The notes under the pieces: generated by a model
Told to the model about the DNA's origin: nothing
Databases searched by the model: none
The model's input: only the letters and a program-made list of their open reading frames with translations
Source: Candidatus Heimdallarchaeota archaeon
GTDB lineage: Archaea > Asgardarchaeota > Heimdallarchaeia > JABLTI01
Direction: 5' to 3'
Assembly (NCBI GenBank): GCA_019894765.1
Contig: JAGXNT010000041.1
Coordinates: forward strand, 55,537 to 119,536
Length of the DNA stretch: 64,000 bases
Shown: positions 34,683 through 42,788 of the stretch, one piece after another
Position numbering within the stretch: position 1 is the stretch's first letter
Layout of the letters: each line of letters begins with the position of its first letter
Made by a program: the position numbers and the translations under genes

Positions 34683-35051
34683 ATGCTAGAAATCGCTATG
34701 AATCAAATAAATGTTCCAGATTTGGAAAAAGCAATAGAATGGTACACAAAAAAATTAGGTTTCGAATTATCTAAAGAACACTATTATCCACCACAAGCAG
34801 TTGACTTAGTACAAAAGAGTGGTATTAGATTACTTCTCTATAAAGTAGAAAAACAAGTGGAAATTGATTATCCAAATGTCAATCAATCAGTAATTATATT
34901 CAAAACCAAAGATCTGAAAGAAACAATGAAGGAGATGAAGGAAAAAGGAGTAGAACTGATTTACCCTGATGCCATTGAATTCCCTGCTGGACTTTTCAAT
35001 GCCTTCAAAGACCCTTTCGGAAATGTTCATGAAATCGTTCAAATCAAATGA
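34683..35051 (+). CDS. VOC/glyoxalase-fold protein
   Basis: 122 residues forming a two-module VOC domain: QINVPDLEKAIEWYTKKLGF at the start, VIIFKTKDLKETMKEMKEKG in the middle and FKDPFGNVHEIVQI at the end. The terminal His-Glu supplies metal ligands. Family members include glyoxalase I, dioxygenases and antibiotic-resistance proteins, so function is open. GAGGTG lies about 7 nt before the ATG. Last gene of the 30.1-35.1 kb run. Confidence 0.88.
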   Translation: MLEIAMNQINVPDLEKAIEWYTKKLGFELSKEHYYPPQAVDLVQKSGIRLLLYKVEKQVEIDYPNVNQSVIIFKTKDLKETMKEMKEKGVELIYPDAIEFPAGLFNAFKDPFGNVHEIVQIK

Positions 35052-35253
35052 AATGCTGTTCAACTAACTCTCCTAGAGCATTACATACATTTTTATAGAT
35101 TTAACATACACATTACTGTAGACAAACGACTTTGTAGATTATCGCTTGAGAGATTCAGACAGTATCTCACTGAAAGACCTCAAACATAATCACTGGATGA
35201 CAATCGAACATCCTCCGAGTCGGTTTGATCATAAACAATGAGGTATAGCTAAA
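35052..35253. other. Short intergenic region
   Basis: Contains an imperfect stem (TTGAGAGAT ... TATCTCACT, about 35146-35171) and the GAGGT ribosome-binding site (35239-35243) of the repeat protein. No gene seen. Confidence 0.4.
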
Positions 35254-36333
35254 ATGAAGAAGACTCGTAAGAGAATTCTAAGACAAGTAGCAGCAGGTAA
35301 ATTATCTGCTGAACAAGGGGAAAAGCTCCTACAAGAGCTTGAGCGTGATGAGAGAAGAGATGATTCTTCTCTAAGTAATTTTGGTATGAATGTTATTACT
35401 CCAGCCAACCTAAGGAATTTAATTCCTAAATTAGCTCCCGCAGTCACTGCTGAATTTTTAGAAGCAATGGAAAGCGGTGCATATCTTGGTGTTACATGGC
35501 AGGAATTTAAAGAACTAGTTCTCCAGAATATCAATCCCGATTATGTTAAAGCTCTAGCAAAATTGGGTTATGGTGGTTTAACTGATGATCATACATATGA
35601 ATTCGTGATTTTTGGTGTAACACCTGATTATATTTCTGGTTTACAAAAAAGAGGATACAAAGAAATCCCAGAAAGTAAGCTTATCGAAATGGGTATTCAT
35701 GGAGTTTCACATGATTATATTGATGAAATGGATGCATTGGGATATGATGATATCCCAGTAGAAACGCTACTTGAATTAACAATACATCGAGTTGCACCAG
35801 AGTTCATTTCACAGTATAAGAAAATGGGTTATAAGGATCTAGATCTCAGTAAACTCATTGAGATGAAAATACATCGAGTTCTTCCAGATTTCATACATGC
35901 ATACGAGAAAATAGGTTACAAAGATTTACCAGTCGATAAATTAATCGAATTAAGTATTCATCGAGTAACTCCAGAATTTATTAGCGACATCCGCAAAATA
36001 GATCCGCAGATAGGTGAAATCAATGATTTTATCGAAATGAGAATTCATCGTGTATCAAATGAATTCTACCTAAGCATTCGAGATGTTGGTTACGACGTAG
36101 ACTCTCTGAAAAAACTGGTTGAAATGAGAATCCATGGGGTTTCTCCTGAATTCATTAGAGACATAAATGGACTATTCTCTGAGGATTTGAGTTTAGAGAA
36201 ACTAATTGAGTTTCGAATACATAACATAGACAAGGGCTATATTGAGCAACTAAGAGACAAAGGTACAAAAGAATTAACACCAGAGAGAATAGTAGATGCA
36301 AAAATACATGGTTTCATGAATTTCTTTGATTAG
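35254..36333 (+). CDS. Protein of about ten 29-residue IHGV-type repeats
   Basis: 359 residues. The first 35 (TRKRILRQVAAGKLSAEQGE, then KLLQELE) resemble the short SHOCT/YvlB-type N-terminal helix pair. From about residue 85 the protein is a near-perfect array with period 29: x-P-[DE]-[FY]-I-x4-[KR]-x2-GY-x2-[IL]-x4-LIE-x-x-IH-x-V, nine to ten units. A similar repeat is known to me from bacterial BlaR1/M56-type and hypothetical proteins, where its function is unclear. It should form a helical solenoid for protein binding. No signal or membrane segment. The following gene is a paralogue, separated by a terminator hairpin. Confidence 0.82.
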   Translation: MKKTRKRILRQVAAGKLSAEQGEKLLQELERDERRDDSSLSNFGMNVITPANLRNLIPKLAPAVTAEFLEAMESGAYLGVTWQEFKELVLQNINPDYVKALAKLGYGGLTDDHTYEFVIFGVTPDYISGLQKRGYKEIPESKLIEMGIHGVSHDYIDEMDALGYDDIPVETLLELTIHRVAPEFISQYKKMGYKDLDLSKLIEMKIHRVLPDFIHAYEKIGYKDLPVDKLIELSIHRVTPEFISDIRKIDPQIGEINDFIEMRIHRVSNEFYLSIRDVGYDVDSLKKLVEMRIHGVSPEFIRDINGLFSEDLSLEKLIEFRIHNIDKGYIEQLRDKGTKELTPERIVDAKIHGFMNFFD

Positions 36334-36356
36334 GAAAAATTTCAAAACAACAGAGA

Positions 36357-36400
36357 TTTGTATTAGTACAGAAAGCTAATACAAATTATTCTTTATTTTA
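36357..36400 (+). terminator. Terminator between the two repeat-protein genes
   Basis: A 10-bp perfect stem TTTGTATTAG / CTAATACAAA (36357-36385) with a 9-nt loop, followed by TTATTCTTTATTTT. Confidence 0.7.
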
Positions 36401-36416
36401 AAAAGAGGTAAAAACA

Positions 36417-37316
36417 ATGGAAGAAACACGAAAAAGTATTCTGAAGAAAATTTCAGAAGGCAAGCTTTCTGTAGAAGAAGGCGAAATACTTCTAGATGAA
36501 ATAAAGGAGAAAGCTCGTTCTATTTATTCCAAAGAATTAGTGAAAATCGGTTTTGATGACATTACTGCAAATCAACTGCTTAAAATGGCTAGGCATGAAA
36601 TTACTCCTGAATTCATTAAGGAGCTTGAGAGAGTTGGTTATGGTAATCTCTCGCCAAATGCTCTTGTAAGATTGAAGTTAGGAGATGTAACACCAGATTT
36701 TATTGCATCTGTTAAGGATTTGTTTACACAGCCGATATCTGTAACTAACCTTGTTATTTTTGTAAGAAATGGCGTAAAACCTGCGTACATAGAAGAAATT
36801 CAAGATTTAGGTTATCCAGAAGTCTCACCAGCGAAAATCGCTAAATTAACTACTTTCGGTATTACTATTTCTTATATCAAGAAAATGAATGAAGCATTCC
36901 CAAAACGCTTGTCTTTGAATCAGATAATAAATAGTAAAATACAGAACGTTTCTGAAGATTTTATAGAAGAATTAGCAAGTATTGGGTATGATGATCTCAC
37001 TATTAACAGACTAGTTGAATTCAAAATACATGGAGTAGATAAGGAATTCATAATAGGTTTCAAGGAAATTGGTTATGTGAAAATTCCACTAAATACTCTA
37101 GTCAATCTAGCAATTCACAATATTAATCCCGATTATATTTTTGAAATGAAAAAAGTATTTGATGAAGAGCTTAGTCTACAGATAATAATGGATTTGAGAA
37201 TCCATGGCATCACTAAAGAATTTCTCAAGAAACTAATAGAGAGAGGAGTAAAAACAATTACCGCACAAAAAGCAATCGATGCTAAGATTCATGGATTCTT
37301 AGAATACTTTGAATAA
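36417..37316 (+). CDS. Paralogous 29-residue repeat protein
   Basis: 299 residues. It has the same plan as the preceding gene: an N-terminal helix pair (RKSILKKISEGKLSVEEGE, then ILLDEI) and about nine 29-residue units, such as TPEFIKELERVGYGNLSPNA and SEDFIEELASIGYDDLTINR. It ends in AKIHGFLEYFE, matching AKIHGFMNFFD of the paralogue. The units are more degenerate here, mainly in the GY and IHGV positions. It is a tandem duplicate that has diverged. GAGGT lies 7 nt before the ATG. It probably acts as a soluble scaffold. Confidence 0.82.
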   Translation: MEETRKSILKKISEGKLSVEEGEILLDEIKEKARSIYSKELVKIGFDDITANQLLKMARHEITPEFIKELERVGYGNLSPNALVRLKLGDVTPDFIASVKDLFTQPISVTNLVIFVRNGVKPAYIEEIQDLGYPEVSPAKIAKLTTFGITISYIKKMNEAFPKRLSLNQIINSKIQNVSEDFIEELASIGYDDLTINRLVEFKIHGVDKEFIIGFKEIGYVKIPLNTLVNLAIHNINPDYIFEMKKVFDEELSLQIIMDLRIHGITKEFLKKLIERGVKTITAQKAIDAKIHGFLEYFE

Positions 37317-37355
37317 TTAACTATTTTACTTCTAATCAGACATTTTCTCGGTAAT

Positions 37356-37382
37356 CTTTTAAATTACTTAGACATTAAGTAA
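37356..37382 (+). promoter_or_regulatory. Promoter and operator of the second AKR unit
   Basis: TATA-like TTTTAAATT (37357-37365) is immediately followed by an inverted repeat TTACTTA-GACAT-TAAGTAA (37364-37382). The geometry is that of a repressor site over the promoter. Confidence 0.55.
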
Positions 37383-37412
37383 GAAAAAACAAATAATTTT
37401 GAGGAAAGAAAA

Positions 37413-38555
37413 ATGCAATATAGACCACTTGGAAAAACAGGAATAAAAGCATCAATTCTGGGTTTTGGAGCAATGAGATTACCAACTTCTACACCCGGAG
37501 ATCCGACATCAATAATAGAGGATGAAGCAATCAAAATCATTAGACAAGGAATAGATGGTGGAATAAATTACGTTGATTCGGCCTATGTTTATCACAGAGG
37601 AAAAAGCGAGGTTATGGTAGGAAAAGCACTCAAAGATGGGTATCGAGAAAAAGTACACATTATGACAAAGAATCCCGTGAGATTGGTTAACAAAACTGAA
37701 GATTATCGAACACTCTTAGATGAGGAATTGAAAAGATACGATACAGAATATATCGATGTGTACCTTTTCCATGGATTGAAGAAAGAAACTTATGAAGAGA
37801 AACTCTTACCACTCAATTTAGTGGATGAAGCTAAAGCAGCAAAGAAAGAGGGACTCATCAAACATATTGGCTTTTCTTCTCATGACAAACCTGAAAACGT
37901 AATTGAATTATTAGATACTGGAATTTTCGAAGCAATTTTATTACAATACAACATCATAGATAATTCATACGTAGATGCAATTGCCCATGCAGCAAAGAAG
38001 GGAATAGGTATTTGTGTTATGGGTCCTGTCGCTGGAGGAAGATTGGCATTAGAACCTCCGAAAGATTTAGTTGATTGCTTAACTCCCGGAGAAGAAACTT
38101 TCATAGATTTAGCATTCAAACACGTTTGGAGTAACCCAAATGTCACAGTAGCACTTTCAGGAATGGGAGATGCTGAAATGGTCGCAAGAAATCTAGCTTT
38201 TGCTAATGCTGAAACAGTTACTCTCACTCCAGAGGAGAAGGAACGAACAAAGAAGATTGAGACCATTTACAAACAATTATCTGATGTAATTTGCACTCAA
38301 TGCGGTTATTGTGAACCATGCGAACAGGAAGTCAACATAACTCGTATTTTGAAGCAGCTAATTCACTGGGAAGTTTACGGTTGGGATATGGCAAAACGCT
38401 TCTACCAAATGATTGGAAATTCGCCAATTGCTCCTGGGAAACAAGCACCAGCATGCATAGAATGTGGTGATTGCGAAGAGAAATGCCCACAAGGTATTCC
38501 TATCATTGAAAAACTAAAAGAAGCTCATGAAATACTCGGTGCTAAAGAAAGTTAG
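37413..38555 (+). CDS. Aldo/keto reductase with C-terminal ferredoxin-like domain
   Basis: 380 residues, close paralogue of the protein at 30113-31246. Catalytic residues: DSAYVYHRGKSE (Asp, Tyr), IMTKNPVR (Lys) and YLFHGL (His). Fe-S clusters: CTQCGYCEPCEQE (three CxxC-type cysteines plus a fourth) and CIECGDCEEKCPQG. GAGG lies 8 nt before the ATG, whose position matches the paralogues. A palindromic operator lies over its promoter. It is followed by an AAC(3)-family gene and a third paralogue. Confidence 0.9.
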   Translation: MQYRPLGKTGIKASILGFGAMRLPTSTPGDPTSIIEDEAIKIIRQGIDGGINYVDSAYVYHRGKSEVMVGKALKDGYREKVHIMTKNPVRLVNKTEDYRTLLDEELKRYDTEYIDVYLFHGLKKETYEEKLLPLNLVDEAKAAKKEGLIKHIGFSSHDKPENVIELLDTGIFEAILLQYNIIDNSYVDAIAHAAKKGIGICVMGPVAGGRLALEPPKDLVDCLTPGEETFIDLAFKHVWSNPNVTVALSGMGDAEMVARNLAFANAETVTLTPEEKERTKKIETIYKQLSDVICTQCGYCEPCEQEVNITRILKQLIHWEVYGWDMAKRFYQMIGNSPIAPGKQAPACIECGDCEEKCPQGIPIIEKLKEAHEILGAKES

Positions 38556-38605
38556 AACGAACTAAATTCTTTAATGCCCTTTTTTTTCTTTTCTAGTTGA
38601 TTGTA

Positions 38606-39433
38606 ATGAAACAATGGGAAAAAGAGAAGCTAGTTGTTGAGAAAAGTAAATTCCCAATAACTAAAGATATCTTAGTGAAGGATCTCAAAAAAATCGGTCT
38701 TCAAGCTGGAGATGTTGTTATTGTTCATAGTTCTCTAAGCAAAATCGGTTGGGTTGTGGGAGATGCTATTACAGTCATTAATGCTTTAATGGAGGTTCTT
38801 ACTGAAGAAGGAACGCTTGTCATGCCAACAATGACTAGTGGAAATACTGATCCGGAAAAATGGAATTATCCACCTGTTCCAGATGATTGGAAACCTATTA
38901 TACGTCAAGAAATGCCCCCCTTTGAACCAGCCATTAGCTCAACGCGAGGTATGGGTCGTATGCCGGAATTATTCCGAATTTTACCCAATGTTTTTCGTAG
39001 TATTCATCCACAATCATCTTTTTCTGCATGGGGTAAACATGCAAAGGAAATTGTTAGTGAACATAAATTGGAAGCAAGTTTCGGTCATGATAGTCCTTTA
39101 AGGAAAGTATACGATTTGAATGGTAAGATTCTCCTTTTAGGAGTACATCATAGCTCAAATACTTCTCTTCATTATGCTGAAGTCAAAGCTGAATTGCCAA
39201 ATCATCCTTTAGAAAGACAAGGTGCTGCACTTCTAGAAAATGGAAAAAAGATATGGAAATCTTGGGAGGAAATGGTCTCTGATGCAGATGATTTCAAAGA
39301 AATAGGAATTGCATATGAGAAATCAATAAAGTATCAGACTAAGAATATTGGTTTAGCAGAAAGCAGACTGGTTTTTTCAAAAGAAATAATAGACTTTGCA
39401 GTAAAATGGTTAAGAGAACATCGAAAATACTAA
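38606..39433 (+). CDS. AAC(3)-family N-acetyltransferase
   Basis: About 275 residues (YokD/AAC(3) fold). Key segments: GDVVIVHSSLSKIGWVVG for acetyl-CoA binding, EGTLVMPTMTSGNTDPEKW, RGMGRMPELFR, and the catalytic region LLLGVHHSSNTSLHYAE, in which the family histidine and glutamate are present. Family members acetylate aminoglycosides at N3, but environmental homologues often have other amine substrates. The ATG at 38606 is chosen over a TTG at 38597; neither has a clear ribosome-binding site. It sits between two Fe-S aldo/keto reductase genes. Confidence 0.88.
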   Translation: MKQWEKEKLVVEKSKFPITKDILVKDLKKIGLQAGDVVIVHSSLSKIGWVVGDAITVINALMEVLTEEGTLVMPTMTSGNTDPEKWNYPPVPDDWKPIIRQEMPPFEPAISSTRGMGRMPELFRILPNVFRSIHPQSSFSAWGKHAKEIVSEHKLEASFGHDSPLRKVYDLNGKILLLGVHHSSNTSLHYAEVKAELPNHPLERQGAALLENGKKIWKSWEEMVSDADDFKEIGIAYEKSIKYQTKNIGLAESRLVFSKEIIDFAVKWLREHRKY

Positions 39434-39453
39434 CAGTCATTGGAGTAAGAAAG

Positions 39454-40590
39454 ATGCATTACAGAACACTCGGTAAAACGGGAATTAAAGTTTCTATTTT
39501 GGGATTTGGTGTATTACGTTTACCAACAAAAGGCAGGGGAAAAATCGACATCGATGAAAGCATCAAAATCATAAGAAAAAGTATTGATGGTGGAATAAAC
39601 TTCGTTGATACTGCTTTTAATTATCATAATGGTAAAAGTGAAATTATTCTTGGGCAAGCATTAAAAGATGGCTACCGAGAAAAAATAATTCTCATGACTA
39701 AGAATCCTCTCTGGGAAGTAAAGAGTGTAGAGGATTTCGATCGCTTATTAGATGAACAACTAGCAAAATTAGAAGTAGATTATTTGGATATCTACATTTT
39801 TCACAATGTGCATTTGAAAAGATACCAAGAAGTCATACAAGAATTTAATCTACTTGAGAAAATGAAACAAGCAAAAAAGAATGGAAAAATAAAACACTTT
39901 GGCTTTTCTTCTCATGACAAACCAAAAAATATCAAGAAATACATTGATGAGAACGATTTTGAAGTTATGTTAGTCCAGTATAATTTTGCAGATCCAATTA
40001 ATGAAGAAATTATTCAATATGCTCAAGAGAAAGGCTTGGGAGTAATTCTTATGGGTCCATGTGGAGGAGGAAGACTAACAAATGAACCAACAGAGGAAAT
40101 GAAGAAATGGTTGACTCCAGGAAAAACAAATTTCTCTGACATGGCTTTTAAATTCGTTTGGTCAAATCCTCATGTTGATATTGCACTATCGGGAATGAGT
40201 TCTGATAGAATGGTCGATGAGAATATTGCTTTGGCTTCTAGCGATAACTACCAACTAAACACAGAAGAAAAAGAACACCTACAAAAAGTTGCTCAGAAAT
40301 ATAAAGAAACATATGATCTTAACTGTACACAATGCGACTATTGCGATGGTTGTCCGGAAGAAGTCAATATTAAGCTTATTTTCGAACAACTGATGGTTTC
40401 TAGAGATCCCTTACGAATGCATGGTGCTAGGACTAATTATCGTGGTATAGGTTTAGCAAAGAAATTTCCAGGAAAGAACGCACTAGCTTGTGTTGAGTGT
40501 GGAGAATGCCTTGAGAAGTGTCCGCAAGAAATACCAATCATAGATCGATTAAAAGAAGCACATTCTATCTTAAAAGAACGGGATAATTAG
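39454..40590 (+). CDS. Aldo/keto reductase with C-terminal ferredoxin-like domain
   Basis: 378 residues from ATG 39454, set by GGAG 8 nt upstream and by alignment with the paralogues. A longer ORF beginning at 39406 would overlap the AAC(3) gene. Active site: DTAFNYHNGKSE, LMTKNPLW, YIFHNV. Fe-S motifs: CTQCDYCDGCPEE and CVECGECLEKCPQE. It lies 20 nt downstream of the AAC(3) gene and converges on a regulator gene. Confidence 0.9.
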   Translation: MHYRTLGKTGIKVSILGFGVLRLPTKGRGKIDIDESIKIIRKSIDGGINFVDTAFNYHNGKSEIILGQALKDGYREKIILMTKNPLWEVKSVEDFDRLLDEQLAKLEVDYLDIYIFHNVHLKRYQEVIQEFNLLEKMKQAKKNGKIKHFGFSSHDKPKNIKKYIDENDFEVMLVQYNFADPINEEIIQYAQEKGLGVILMGPCGGGRLTNEPTEEMKKWLTPGKTNFSDMAFKFVWSNPHVDIALSGMSSDRMVDENIALASSDNYQLNTEEKEHLQKVAQKYKETYDLNCTQCDYCDGCPEEVNIKLIFEQLMVSRDPLRMHGARTNYRGIGLAKKFPGKNALACVECGECLEKCPQEIPIIDRLKEAHSILKERDN

Positions 40591-40610
40591 CAAAACTAGT
40601 AACTCGAGTA

Positions 40611-41273
40611 TTATGATCTTTTCTTCTTCTTCTGCTTCTTCTTGAATTTGCGGTTAAGCGTATTCCCTAAATGATAACCAACATAAGAAAAGCTATAAGG
40701 TTTTTCTCTATCAGGATTTTCACTATCATCTTTAAGATATTTCCAAGCTAATTCTCTATGCTCTTCTTTAAATTTTCGTGCATTCTCTTCACTAAGATAA
40801 AAGGAACCAAATGCAATTTCTCCCATTTGTTTGTAACGTTTTTTCACATCATCATCTAGGTTTTCAAAGTAATTATCAAGTAAAAATTGTATGGCATTTA
40901 TTATTTGTATTGAATTTATTTTTACAATATCTTCGTACATGTTACTAAGTTCTTTCTGTTTTTCTGGGTTTTTATCTTCAAATGCGCTTTTATTGAAATA
41001 TTCTCTAAATTTTGTTGTGAGATTTAATTCAATTGGCTTATAGTATCTTGTTTTGCTGCCCGGTTTTGTTGCTTCCTCAATTAGATTACTGTCAAGTAGT
41101 ATTTGGATGTGATGATGAACCGTTGATTTACTTTTACCTAAGAAATAGCTTATCTTATCCAGAGTGATATCTCTGAAAACAACAATAAGAAACCATATGT
41201 TTAATCTCGTTTCATTACTAATTGCTTTAAGGTATTCTTTTACCACATCGTTCGCATTGTTCCCTGCTGTCAT
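40611..41273 (-). CDS. ArsR-type winged-helix regulator
   Basis: 220 residues. The N-terminal 75 are a clear ArsR-like helix-turn-helix: EYLKAISNETRLNIWFLIVV and YFLGKSKSTVHHHIQILLDS, then NLIEEATKPGSKTRYYKP. The remaining 145 residues are helical and charged and end in a Lys-rich tail. No metal-binding cysteines, so the ligand is not a classic ArsR metal. It converges on the third Fe-S aldo/keto reductase. Its upstream region is shared with the short-ORF run and has perfect palindromes (41336-41349 and 41401-41410). Confidence 0.82.
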   Translation of the reverse strand: MTAGNNANDVVKEYLKAISNETRLNIWFLIVVFRDITLDKISYFLGKSKSTVHHHIQILLDSNLIEEATKPGSKTRYYKPIELNLTTKFREYFNKSAFEDKNPEKQKELSNMYEDIVKINSIQIINAIQFLLDNYFENLDDDVKKRYKQMGEIAFGSFYLSEENARKFKEEHRELAWKYLKDDSENPDREKPYSFSYVGYHLGNTLNRKFKKKQKKKKRS

Positions 41274-41335
41274 TTTTCTCCCATTATATTATGGTTTTAA
41301 TTATTTATAAAAATAATCGAAAATCTGAAAATTAT

Positions 41336-41410
41336 TTAGAATATTCTAAAAAAATCGTTTTTTTCGGAAAATTTAAATATTCGATTTTCTAAGCAAATAT
41401 GGAATATTCC
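41336..41410 (+). promoter_or_regulatory. Divergent promoter region with palindromes
   Basis: TTAGAATATTCTAA (41336-41349) and GGAATATTCC (41401-41410) are perfect palindromes sharing the core GAATATTC. Between them a TTTAAATA box (41371-41378) fits a plus-strand start of transcription near 41400, 50 nt before the first short ORF. The first palindrome lies close to the regulator promoter on the minus strand. This suggests one regulator controlling both directions. Confidence 0.5.
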
Positions 41411-41449
41411 TATACCTTCCACAAGGATCAAAACAAAGGGGGTAAGATT

Positions 41450-41575
41450 GTGATGAAGATGAAGAAGGCAAAAAACAAAAATAATAACAAACAACGTCTC
41501 AATCGCAAAAATGCCAAGGAATTGGAAAAGTCAGGAATATTGCTGGGGCTATATTATGTTGATGGGTTGATATAA
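41450..41575 (+). CDS. Short ORF 1, basic peptide
   Basis: 41 codons from GTG 41450 (or ATG 41453), 7 nt after AGGGGGTAAG. The first half is Lys/Asn-rich (MKMKKAKNKNNNKQRLNRKN) and the second half hydrophobic (GILLGLYYVDGLI). It has its own TATA box and a palindrome at the inferred start of transcription. No homologue recognised. It may be a secreted or membrane-active peptide, a regulator, or a chance ORF in a leader RNA. Confidence 0.4.
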   Translation: MMKMKKAKNKNNNKQRLNRKNAKELEKSGILLGLYYVDGLI

Positions 41576-41647
41576 TCCCACTATTCATGATAAAGCAGTT
41601 TCTTTATTATGATCGTGTGATACATAATTTCCACGTTGGTGAGAAAT

Positions 41648-41695
41648 ATTTATATAACACTATGAGAATAGTTTCTTAACTATATGGGATAGTTG
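41648..41695 (+). promoter_or_regulatory. Promoter with clustered half-sites before short ORF 2
   Basis: TATA element TTTATATAA (41649-41657) is followed by CTAT-GAGA-ATAG (41660-41671), overlapping ATAGTT-TCTT-AACTAT (41668-41683), and then a further ATAGTT (41690-41695). Inferred start near 41680, leaving a leader of about 135 nt before the ORF at 41815. Confidence 0.45.
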
Positions 41696-41814
41696 TCTGA
41701 ATAATATTTCAGTCAGTAGTCGACTTAGAACTCGGTTTTTTGAGAGTTTCAGAAATGAACCTTTGAGAGAAGTGTGAAATTGCACAGAGGATGCTCTCGA
41801 AGGGGGTGGATAAA

Positions 41815-41904
41815 TTGACACAAAAAAAATACACAATCAAATATGAGATTAAGAAAGAACTGGCAATACCAGGTATGGAGATAAAATATCATAAAAGAAG
41901 TTGA
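41815..41904 (+). CDS. Short ORF 2, basic peptide
   Basis: 29 codons from TTG 41815, 4 nt after the very strong AGGGGGTGGAT (41801-41811). Sequence begins MTQKKYTIKYEIKKELAIPG and ends in a basic HKRS. The ribosome-binding site is among the best in the window, which argues for translation. Function unknown. Confidence 0.4.
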   Translation: MTQKKYTIKYEIKKELAIPGMEIKYHKRS

Positions 41905-41941
41905 ATAGAAAAAATAGAATAAAAATAGGAATGAACAAAAA

Positions 41942-42046
41942 ATGGCAGAAAAAATGAACAAACAAAGAAATCAAAACAAGATTAGAATTGAAAAGATAAG
42001 GAATGATCTTGGGCATCTAGCCGTGGGATCATTGAGAACAAATTAG
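41942..42046 (+). CDS. Short ORF 3, basic peptide
   Basis: 34 codons from ATG 41942, beginning MAEKMNKQRNQNKIRIEKIR and ending LGHLAVGSLRTN. AGGA lies about 11 nt upstream, a weaker site than for its neighbours. Highly basic amphipathic N-terminal helix. Function unknown. Confidence 0.3.
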   Translation: MAEKMNKQRNQNKIRIEKIRNDLGHLAVGSLRTN

Positions 42047-42069
42047 CCTAAAAATATGAGGTGAAAAAA

Positions 42070-42171
42070 TTGGAAAAAAGTAAGTTAGTATTACGAAACC
42101 AAATAAGAAAACAAGTTAAACATGATATAGAAAAAGCAAGAATGAAAATGTTACTCCTGAATGGAAGATAA
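42070..42171 (+). CDS. Short ORF 4, basic peptide
   Basis: 33 codons from TTG 42070, with GAGGTGA (42058-42064) 5 nt upstream, a near-perfect archaeal ribosome-binding site. Sequence begins MEKSKLVLRNQIRKQVKHDI and ends in a hydrophobic MLLLNGR. Predicted amphipathic helix. Function unknown. Confidence 0.4.
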   Translation: MEKSKLVLRNQIRKQVKHDIEKARMKMLLLNGR

Positions 42172-42198
42172 TGATGTAAAATGAAAAAATCAACATAG

Positions 42199-42483
42199 AT
42201 GATTACAATGGAAAAACTTTCACAAAAATTCAAAACCCTAATACTGCATTTTAACAAACGAATGCAAAGCAATTTACGAGTGTGGAAAAACTTGACAAAA
42301 TGTAACAAAGCTGATTGCTTCATTACACCATTTGGAGTGGATGAACTCAGTAATCAAGTTTGGGCACCCTTTGAAATGGGATTCAAACTTGATATACCTT
42401 TATCCAAAAACCAAGGGAATTTAAGGATTGGAGATAACTATATTATTTTTGCAGAAATTTATTCAAACTTAGATCCGCCTTGA
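42199..42483 (+). CDS. Hypothetical 94-residue protein
   Basis: Starts at ATG 42199 or 42208. The N-terminal 35 residues are basic and helical (KLSQKFKTLILHFNKRM). The remainder is more globular (ADCFITPFGVDELSNQVWAP, then GNLRIGDNYIIFAEI). No family recognised and no ribosome-binding site. It is the last member of the short-ORF run and ends 41 nt before the convergent feo operon. Confidence 0.45.
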   Translation: MITMEKLSQKFKTLILHFNKRMQSNLRVWKNLTKCNKADCFITPFGVDELSNQVWAPFEMGFKLDIPLSKNQGNLRIGDNYIIFAEIYSNLDPP

Positions 42484-42510
42484 TTAATTCTTGTCAAATA
42501 AAAATTGCTG

Positions 42511-42534
42511 AAAAAGAAGTTAAATCACTTAACT
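42511..42534 (-). terminator. Terminator of the feo operon
   Basis: Minus strand: AGTTAA / TTAACT stem (42518-42534) overlapping the end of the last gene, followed by CTTTTT. Confidence 0.45.
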
Positions 42535-42773
42535 AGTCTAAATTTTACATTAGGTGCTGTACTACAATCAGTTAGTTTAGCACAACCTGAACACTTAGCA
42601 GGTGGACAACTCTCATCATCTAATTCTGGTTCTATTATTTCTAGATAACCCATTTTTACAAGTTGATCTAAGAGCATAGTCACAGTTCCTTCTTCAATGT
42701 CTAATTTTCTTGAAATCGTTTTGGTGTTAGCATCCCCGCCATCTCGCAAATAAGCTAAGAGTTTTGAAATCAT
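42525..42773 (-). CDS. feoC: FeoC-like winged-helix protein with cysteine cluster
   Basis: 82 residues. The N-terminal winged helix (SKLLAYLRDGGDANTKTISR, then EEGTVTMLLDQLVKMGYLE) is followed by four cysteines in CPPAKCSGCAKLTDC (about residues 56-70), the position and spacing of the Fe-S or metal site of FeoC. FeoC modulates FeoB-dependent ferrous iron uptake. Third gene of the feoB operon, 15 nt after the membrane protein. The operon position strengthens the assignment. Confidence 0.83.
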   Translation of the reverse strand: MISKLLAYLRDGGDANTKTISRKLDIEEGTVTMLLDQLVKMGYLEIIEPELDDESCPPAKCSGCAKLTDCSTAPNVKFRLVK

Positions 42774-42788
42774 GTCAAGTTACCTCTA

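Noticed and set aside
35500..37310. Periodic sequence as a possible CRISPR or DNA repeat array
   Set aside because: The periodicity is at the protein level (29 residues, 87 nt); the DNA of the units differs too much for a DNA repeat.
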